Assembly (NCBI GenBank): GCA_903894655.1
Contig: CAITQY010000046.1
Coordinates: 1-7,361 of the forward strand
DNA: 7,361 bases
Direction of reading: 5' to 3'
Source of the DNA: an uncultured Gemmatimonadota bacterium
Lineage (GTDB): Bacteria; Gemmatimonadota; Gemmatimonadetes; Gemmatimonadales; Gemmatimonadaceae
Shown piece by piece: positions 1 through 4,659 of the stretch. The notes under the pieces were generated by a model, which was not told the DNA's origin, made no database searches, and saw only the letters and a list, made by a program, of their open reading frames with translations. Position numbers and translations under genes: made by a program. Within the stretch, counting starts at the first letter, position 1; every line of letters begins with the position of its first letter.

Positions 1-2
1 CG

Positions 3-806
3 GCGACCATTCAGATCGAGGTCTCGAGCAGCGGCTTCCTGCGCCGCGAACTGTATCTCGGTGCCGCCCGCGTTGTGGCCGCTGCCCCATCATCGCGCGA
101 CAGCACCCTGAAGGACTCGGTCGCCCTTCAGGTGCGGCGCCTGCATGTGGGCGAGGGTCGCCTCAGTGGCAGCGTGCGGGCCACTCACGACGGCCGGCCG
201 CTGGCCGGCGCACAGATCAGCATTGTCGACGGTCCGCAGACCCGCAGCAACGCCCGCGGGGAGTGGACGTTCACCGAGGCGCCACCGGGAACGCGCCTAC
301 TGGAAGTGCGGGCTGTCGGCTACTACCCCGAGCGGCGCGCCGTGGACGTCGTCGATAGCGTCGCGCCGCTGCGCATCGCCCTCGCCACCTTCAAGTCGGT
401 GCTCGACACCATGAAGATCAGCGCGACCCGCACGGTCGACCTGAATCTGTTAGGCTTTCAGGAGCGCCGCCGCTCGAGTGTGGGCCGATTCCTCACCCCC
501 CGCGACATCGCCGTACGGCAACCGTTCGTGACGTCGGAAATCTTCCGTGCTGTCCCGGGACTGTTCCTCGATCGCACGATGGACGCCGAGGAAAAGGTCA
601 TGATGCGTGGCCTGTTCGAAGATCGCTGTGAGCCGGCGATTTATATTAACGGCCAGTGGATGAACGGCCTCACCTCAGGCGATCTGGACGGTTTCATCCG
701 ACCGAACGAGATCGCCGGCATCGAGGTGTACATGGCGGGACAGGTCCCGACGCAGTTCCAGCCGGGGCTCAGCGGCTGCGGCAGTCTCGTATTCTGGACG
801 AAATAG
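3..806 (+). CDS. Carboxypeptidase-regulatory-like / TonB plug domain protein, 5'-truncated
   Basis: The frame is open from the left edge, so the gene starts upstream; an in-frame GTG at 75 is internal. 267 residues are visible. Residues 1-25 look like the last strands of an earlier Ig-like domain (…GFLRRELYLG…). Residues ~53-120 form a CarboxypepD_reg-like beta-sandwich with the typical GRPLAGAQISI, then GEWTFTEAPPGTRLLEVRAVGYYP. From ~139 (ISATR) a TonB-receptor plug follows: GFQERRR, FLTPRDI, then AVPGLFLD near 183-190, MMRG at 200-203, CEPAIYING from Cys209, GIEVYMAGQVP near 239, and the terminal CGSLVFWTK with Cys259. The protein stops there, so there is no 22-strand barrel and it cannot itself be a transport channel. 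Such plug-only proteins are frequent in Gemmatimonadota; their function is unknown to me. Cys209 and Cys259 might form a disulfide (inference). An exported location is assumed from the family, since the signal peptide is not in view. It ends 39 bases before the NDH-2 gene. Confidence 0.82.
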   Translation, partial: ATIQIEVSSSGFLRRELYLGAARVVAAAPSSRDSTLKDSVALQVRRLHVGEGRLSGSVRATHDGRPLAGAQISIVDGPQTRSNARGEWTFTEAPPGTRLLEVRAVGYYPERRAVDVVDSVAPLRIALATFKSVLDTMKISATRTVDLNLLGFQERRRSSVGRFLTPRDIAVRQPFVTSEIFRAVPGLFLDRTMDAEEKVMMRGLFEDRCEPAIYINGQWMNGLTSGDLDGFIRPNEIAGIEVYMAGQVPTQFQPGLSGCGSLVFWTK

Positions 807-845
807 TCACGACGCGGAATCTCACGCCCTCTCAATGGATCTCCG

Positions 846-2225
846 GTGAAGGCTGAACCGAACACCAGCACGCGCGTCACCAGCATGCACGCCACCGACC
901 CACGACCGCATGTGGTCATCGTCGGTGGCGGTTTTGCCGGACTCACGGCCGCGCGCACGCTGGCCAAGGCCGAGGTGCGGATCACGCTCATCGACCGCAC
1001 GAATCACCATCTGTTCCAGCCCCTGTTGTATCAGGTGGCCACGGCGGTGCTCAACCCCGCCGACATCACCGTGCCGATTCGCTGGATGCTGCGCGACCAG
1101 GCCAACGCGACGGTGATCATGGCAGAGGTGGACCGCATCGATGTCCCTCAGCACACGCTCACCCTCGACAGCGGCAGCAGCACCGTCGCGTGGGACTATC
1201 TCATTCTGGCCACCGGCGCGCGGCACGCCTACTTCGGGCATCCGGAGTGGGAGAGCAACGCCCCGGGTCTCAAGAGCATTGAAGACGCGCTCGAGATGCG
1301 ACGCCGCTTCCTGCTCAGCTTCGAAGCGGCCGAGCGCGCCAGCGCCGAAGGGCAGCGCGAGGCGCTGTTGACCTTCGTGATCGTGGGCGGCGGCCCCACC
1401 GGCGTGGAACTGGCCGGCATGATCCCCGAGATCACGCGCAAAGCCATGAAGCGCGACTTCCGGCGCATCGACCCCGCCTCCGCGCGCGTGGTGCTGCTGG
1501 AAGCGGGCCCGCGGCTGCTGCCACAGTTCCCCGAGTCCCTCAGTGCACGGGCCGAACGCGATCTGTTCGATCTCGGGGTCGAGGTGCTCACCAACACCGC
1601 CGTCACGAGCGTCGACGACGCCGGCGTGACGGTGGCGTCGGGCGAACGGATCGACGCCCACACCGTGTTCTGGGGCGCCGGCAACCAAGCCTCGCCACTC
1701 AGCAAACAGCTCGGAGCCCCGCTCGATCGCGCCGGGCGCGTGGTCGTCGCCCCCGATCTCTCGCTGCCCGGCGACCCGCACGTCTTCGCGGTCGGCGACA
1801 TCGCGTCCGTGCTCACCCCCGCCGGCACGCCGGTGCCCGCGGTCGCGCCAGCTGCCAATCAAATGGGGGCGCATGCGGCACAGGCCATTCTCCACGATCT
1901 CCGCGGTACGCCACGCACGCCATTCCGCTACTTCAACAAGGGCGATCTGGCCACCATCGGTCGGCACCGCGCCGTCGCTGCCATCGGTTCGCTCAAACTG
2001 CAGGGCAACATCGCGTGGCTGGCCTGGCTGTTCATCCACATTCTGTATCTAGCCGGCTTTCGCAATCGCATCACCGTCTTCGTGCAGTGGGCGTATCAGC
2101 TTCTCACCTACCAGCGTGGCGTGCGACTGATCACCGGCGCCACCACGCACCGGTTGCTGAAAACGAGCGGCGAGCGGGCGCGGGCACGCGCCGACGCCAA
2201 CAACGACGAGCCGCCCACGGCGTAG
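846..2225 (+). CDS. ndh: Type II NADH dehydrogenase (NDH-2), FAD-dependent NADH:quinone oxidoreductase
   Basis: This peripheral membrane flavoprotein passes electrons from NADH via FAD to quinone without pumping protons. The 459 residues fit the family (about 400-460). The FAD Rossmann motif VVIVGGGFAGL starts near residue 23, with the strand-end acid Asp50, followed by NHHLFQPLLYQVAT (53-66), characteristic of NDH-2. The second dinucleotide fold has FVIVGGGPTGVELAG, glycines from 181, and ends at Glu219 in VVLLEAGP; a Glu here usually means NADH rather than NADPH. VFAVGDIA (Gly317-Asp318) is the C-terminal FAD motif, and APAANQMG (334-341) lies where the quinone/FAD-facing helix is expected. 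Residues 391-429 (WLAWLFIHILYLAG then FVQWAYQLLTYQRGVRLI) form the hydrophobic, amphipathic membrane anchor. The last ~25 residues are polar and Arg/Ala-rich. Start: GTG 846 has a weak GGA six bases upstream; ATG 885 (residue 14) has no visible ribosome site but gives the more usual short N-terminus. A generic pyridine-nucleotide-disulfide oxidoreductase is less likely, because there is no CxxxxC redox pair and the anchor is present. Confidence 0.93.
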   Translation: MKAEPNTSTRVTSMHATDPRPHVVIVGGGFAGLTAARTLAKAEVRITLIDRTNHHLFQPLLYQVATAVLNPADITVPIRWMLRDQANATVIMAEVDRIDVPQHTLTLDSGSSTVAWDYLILATGARHAYFGHPEWESNAPGLKSIEDALEMRRRFLLSFEAAERASAEGQREALLTFVIVGGGPTGVELAGMIPEITRKAMKRDFRRIDPASARVVLLEAGPRLLPQFPESLSARAERDLFDLGVEVLTNTAVTSVDDAGVTVASGERIDAHTVFWGAGNQASPLSKQLGAPLDRAGRVVVAPDLSLPGDPHVFAVGDIASVLTPAGTPVPAVAPAANQMGAHAAQAILHDLRGTPRTPFRYFNKGDLATIGRHRAVAAIGSLKLQGNIAWLAWLFIHILYLAGFRNRITVFVQWAYQLLTYQRGVRLITGATTHRLLKTSGERARARADANNDEPPTA

Positions 2226-2310
2226 CGCCAACCGGCGGAACCGGCCCCCCCGGAGGGCCAGTCGTTACCGACGGGCGTCAACGCAACGCTGAGCGCACCG
2301 TATACGTACC
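2226..2310. other. Intergenic spacer between NDH-2 and the DUF5916 gene
   Basis: This 85-base gap is the longest in the window. It contains a 7-base direct repeat, AACCGGC at 2230-2236 and 2239-2245, then a GC hairpin (listed separately). Just before the ATG at 2311 is the 8-base palindrome CGTATACG (2299-2306). No purine-rich ribosome site precedes the ATG. TATACG at 2301-2306 resembles a -10 box, but it is too close to the start codon for an ordinary leader and has no -35 partner. I therefore cannot assign a promoter with confidence. Confidence 0.4.
2243..2259 (+). terminator. Possible weak GC hairpin after the NDH-2 gene
   Basis: GGCCC (2243-2247) can pair with GGGCC (2255-2259) around a 7-base loop, 17 bases after the NDH-2 stop codon. 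The stem is only five base pairs and no T-run follows (the next bases are agtcgttacc), so it does not meet the usual criteria for an intrinsic terminator. It could be a weak attenuator or a 3'-end stabiliser, or chance pairing in GC-rich DNA. Confidence 0.22.
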
Positions 2311-4614
2311 ATGCGTCTGCGATCTCAGCGGTTCTTGACCGCCCTCCTGTGTCTCGGTCTGGCGGCCGCCCCGCTGTCCGCCCAACCGACGACCGCTGGC
2401 GTGGGGACCGGCGACAGCGCCAACACGACGCGTCCGTCCGACGGACGTGTCGCCGTGCGCGCCAGCCGGATCAACGAGCGCCTCTCGCTCGACGGCGCAC
2501 TGTCCGAAGCCGTGTATCGCCGCGTCACCCCCATGTCGGGGTTCGTGCAGCAGGAACCCAATGAGGGCGCACCGGCCACCGAGCGCACCGAAGCCTGGAT
2601 CCTGTACGACGACGAAAACATCTACGTCGCTGCCCGCCTGTACGAGAGCGAGCCCTCCCGCCGCGTGATGAGCGACATGCGCCGCGACGCCTCGAACATG
2701 TACAACAACGACCACCTCGCGGTGATCTTCGACACGTTCAACGACCAACGGAACGGCTTCGGCTTCTCCACCAACCGTATCGGCGGGCTGTTCGATTTCT
2801 CCGCCACCAACGAACAGCCGAGCTCCAATTGGAACGCCCTATGGACGGCCAAGGCGCAAGATTTCGACGGCGGCTGGACCGTGGAGATCCAGATCCCCTT
2901 CCGCTCCATCCGCTTCGCGGTGGGCAACGGCGCGTGGGGCGTGAACATGCGGCGCATGGTGCGCTGGAAAAATGAGACCTCCTTCCTGAGCGGCGTCCCG
3001 CGCGCGTGGGGCCGACGGGCGTTGAACAAAGTGTCCGACGCCGCCGTCATGACCGGCATCGAAACCCCGAAGGGCGGCCGCAACATCGACGTCAAGCCGT
3101 ACGCACTGGGCTCGATGCTGACCAACCGCACGGCCACGCCAGCCATCCGGAACGCCCGCGACGGCAACGTGGGGCTCGATGCGAAGTGGGGCATTACTCC
3201 GCAAATCGTGGCGGACCTCACGTACAACACCGACTTCGCGCAAGTCGAGGACGACGAGGCGCAGGTGAACCTCACACGCTTCTCCCTGTTCTTCCCGGAA
3301 AAGCGCGAGTTCTTTCTGGAAGGCCAAGACGCCTTCGCCTTTGCCGGTGTCGGTGGTGGCGGCGGTGGTGGTGGTGGCGGTGGTGGTGGTGGCGGTGGTG
3401 GTGGCTTCGGGACGCCCGGAGCCAGCCCCAACGACAACCTCACCCCCACGCTGTTTTACAGTCGTCGCATCGGTCTCACCAACAGCGGCCCCGCGCCGAT
3501 CATTGGCGGTGGGCGCGTGCTCGGACGATCGGGGCCATGGCAGGTCGGTGCGCTCACCATGCAGACCGACAACGTCCTGTCGGCCAATGCGCCGTCCACG
3601 AACTTCTCGGTCGTACGCGTCAACCGCGACATCCTGAGCCGGAGCCGACTCGGGCTCATCGCCACGCGGCGTGATCCGGCCGGCGCGATCGGCAGCCACC
3701 TCGCCGTCGGCGCCGATGCGCAGTTCAACCTCCGCACCGATCTCGCGATCACTGGGTACGTGGCGCGCACCACGCGCGACTCACTCCAGCGCGACCCCAC
3801 CAGCTACCGCGCACGCCTCGACTGGAACGGTGACCGCTACGGGGTGAATCTTGAACAGATGTCGGTCGGCGACGGCTTCGACCCACAGGTCGGATTCCTG
3901 CGTCGCTCAGGCTTTCAGCGATCGTACGGACTCGCACGCTTCAGTCCTCGGCCGGCGCACGTCCCACACGTGCGAAAGTTCACGATGCAAGCCAGCGCCG
4001 ATCACATCACCTCGATGACCGGCACGCTGCAGTCCGAAGACTTCCGCTCGTTCCTCGGCACCGAGTTCGCCAACGGCGACATCATCTCGGCCGAGGTGGC
4101 GCAGGTGTTCGAGCAACTCGTCGTGCCATTCGGCGTTGCGAAAGGCGTGACGGTACCGGTGGGTAACTACCGCTTCAATCAGGCCAAGGCCTCGTACAAC
4201 CTCGGGCCGCAGCACCGCATCAGTGGCGGCATCACCATGAGCTACGGCGGCTTTTACGGCGGCACGCTCACCGAGACGAGCTGGCGCGGGCGCGTGGAGC
4301 TGTCGCCGCAGTTTTACATCGAGCCCACGCTGTCGCGCAATCACGTGGACGGCCCGTACGGGAGCGGCGATGCCAACCTCGTGAGCACGCGCTTCACGTA
4401 TACCGTGACGCCGCGCATGTTCATGGCGGCGCTCGTGCAGTATCAGTCGCGCACCTCGTCGATGTCCACCAACCTGCGTATGCGCTGGGAGTATCAGCCG
4501 GGCAGCGAGTTCTTCCTGGTGTACAGCGACGGACGCACCACGATCGGCCCGAATTTTCCCGAGCTCGAGAACCGCTCCATCGTCGTCAAGCTCACCAAGC
4601 TGCTACGCTGGTAA
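2311..4614 (+). CDS. Exported CBM9-like / DUF5916 outer-membrane beta-barrel protein
   Basis: 767 residues, complete and within the family's usual size. The N-terminus is a Sec signal peptide: basic MRLRSQR, hydrophobic core at 8-20, likely cleavage after LSA (residue 24), which also supports ATG 2311 as the start although no ribosome site is visible. Residues ~47-203 form a family-9 carbohydrate-binding-like domain (INERLSLDGALSEAVYRR, AWILYDDENIYVAARLYES, NNDHLAVIFDTFND, FSTNRIGGLFDFSATNE, GGWTVEIQIPFRSIRF). Residues 292-338 carry the DUF5916 signature: KWGITP, DLTYNTDFAQVEDDEAQVN, LTRFSLFFPEKREFFLEG. A run of 18 glycines follows (348-365), then FYSRRIGL (382-389) and PIIGGGRVLGRSG. The remainder is alternating beta-strand sequence ending in LTKLLRW; a C-terminal aromatic residue is the usual outer-membrane barrel insertion signal. 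Substrate and function are unknown; the CBM9-like domain need not bind sugar. Barrel and outer-membrane location are family-based inferences. Confidence 0.9.
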   Translation: MRLRSQRFLTALLCLGLAAAPLSAQPTTAGVGTGDSANTTRPSDGRVAVRASRINERLSLDGALSEAVYRRVTPMSGFVQQEPNEGAPATERTEAWILYDDENIYVAARLYESEPSRRVMSDMRRDASNMYNNDHLAVIFDTFNDQRNGFGFSTNRIGGLFDFSATNEQPSSNWNALWTAKAQDFDGGWTVEIQIPFRSIRFAVGNGAWGVNMRRMVRWKNETSFLSGVPRAWGRRALNKVSDAAVMTGIETPKGGRNIDVKPYALGSMLTNRTATPAIRNARDGNVGLDAKWGITPQIVADLTYNTDFAQVEDDEAQVNLTRFSLFFPEKREFFLEGQDAFAFAGVGGGGGGGGGGGGGGGGGGFGTPGASPNDNLTPTLFYSRRIGLTNSGPAPIIGGGRVLGRSGPWQVGALTMQTDNVLSANAPSTNFSVVRVNRDILSRSRLGLIATRRDPAGAIGSHLAVGADAQFNLRTDLAITGYVARTTRDSLQRDPTSYRARLDWNGDRYGVNLEQMSVGDGFDPQVGFLRRSGFQRSYGLARFSPRPAHVPHVRKFTMQASADHITSMTGTLQSEDFRSFLGTEFANGDIISAEVAQVFEQLVVPFGVAKGVTVPVGNYRFNQAKASYNLGPQHRISGGITMSYGGFYGGTLTETSWRGRVELSPQFYIEPTLSRNHVDGPYGSGDANLVSTRFTYTVTPRMFMAALVQYQSRTSSMSTNLRMRWEYQPGSEFFLVYSDGRTTIGPNFPELENRSIVVKLTKLLRW
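3352..3405 (+). repeat. GGT/GGC microsatellite coding for 18 glycines
   Basis: Eighteen consecutive glycine codons lie in frame in the DUF5916 gene: 13 GGT and 5 GGC. From 3361 they follow a 15-base period of GGC plus four GGT (3361-3375, 3376-3390), then a shorter GGC plus three GGT copy and a final GGC. The rest of the gene mainly uses GGC for glycine, so the GGT bias points to repeat expansion rather than normal codon choice. The tract falls between the conserved FFLEG block and FYSRRIG, probably in a loop. Loss or gain of whole triplets would keep the frame. Confidence 0.92.
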
Positions 4615-4649
4615 CCGCCCACCGCGTCATCGTTCACCCCTGCCCCGCC

Positions 4650-4653
4650 GGAA
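4650..4653 (+). promoter_or_regulatory. Weak ribosome binding site for the propeller gene
   Basis: GGAA lies six bases before the ATG at 4660. It is the clearest Shine-Dalgarno-like site in the window, and together with the immediately following signal peptide it supports this start. The 45-base gap from the DUF5916 stop codon contains no convincing terminator, so transcription may continue from the upstream gene. Confidence 0.4.
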
Positions 4654-4659
4654 TCCGTC

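Noticed and set aside
75..806. GTG at 75 as the true start of the plug-domain gene.
   Set aside because: The frame remains open to the window edge, and the upstream codons read as the end of a further Ig-like domain, so the GTG is an internal valine.
822..2039. A 405-codon open frame on the - strand opposite the NDH-2 gene.
   Set aside because: The + strand encodes a full NDH-2 with all cofactor motifs. The antisense product is low-information, Gly/Arg/His-rich sequence without a domain.
2015..2338. A 107-codon + strand frame bridging the end of NDH-2 and the start of the DUF5916 gene.
   Set aside because: It overlaps two well-supported genes in another frame, has no recognisable motif, and has no ribosome site that would favour it.
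2344..2352. Cysteine 14 in the DUF5916 signal peptide as a lipoprotein lipobox.
   Set aside because: The residues before it are Ala-Leu-Leu; a lipobox needs Gly, Ala or Ser directly before the Cys. A normal LSA cleavage site follows at residue 24.
3352..3405. The GGT/GGC repeat as part of a CRISPR array or mobile-element end.
   Set aside because: It is a pure in-frame codon microsatellite with no spacers, no flanking inverted repeats and no target duplication.
2622..3699. Two - strand frames with proline-run and threonine-run stretches opposite the DUF5916 gene.
   Set aside because: The runs are the antisense reading of the glycine codon repeat; the real gene is on the + strand with a conserved signature.
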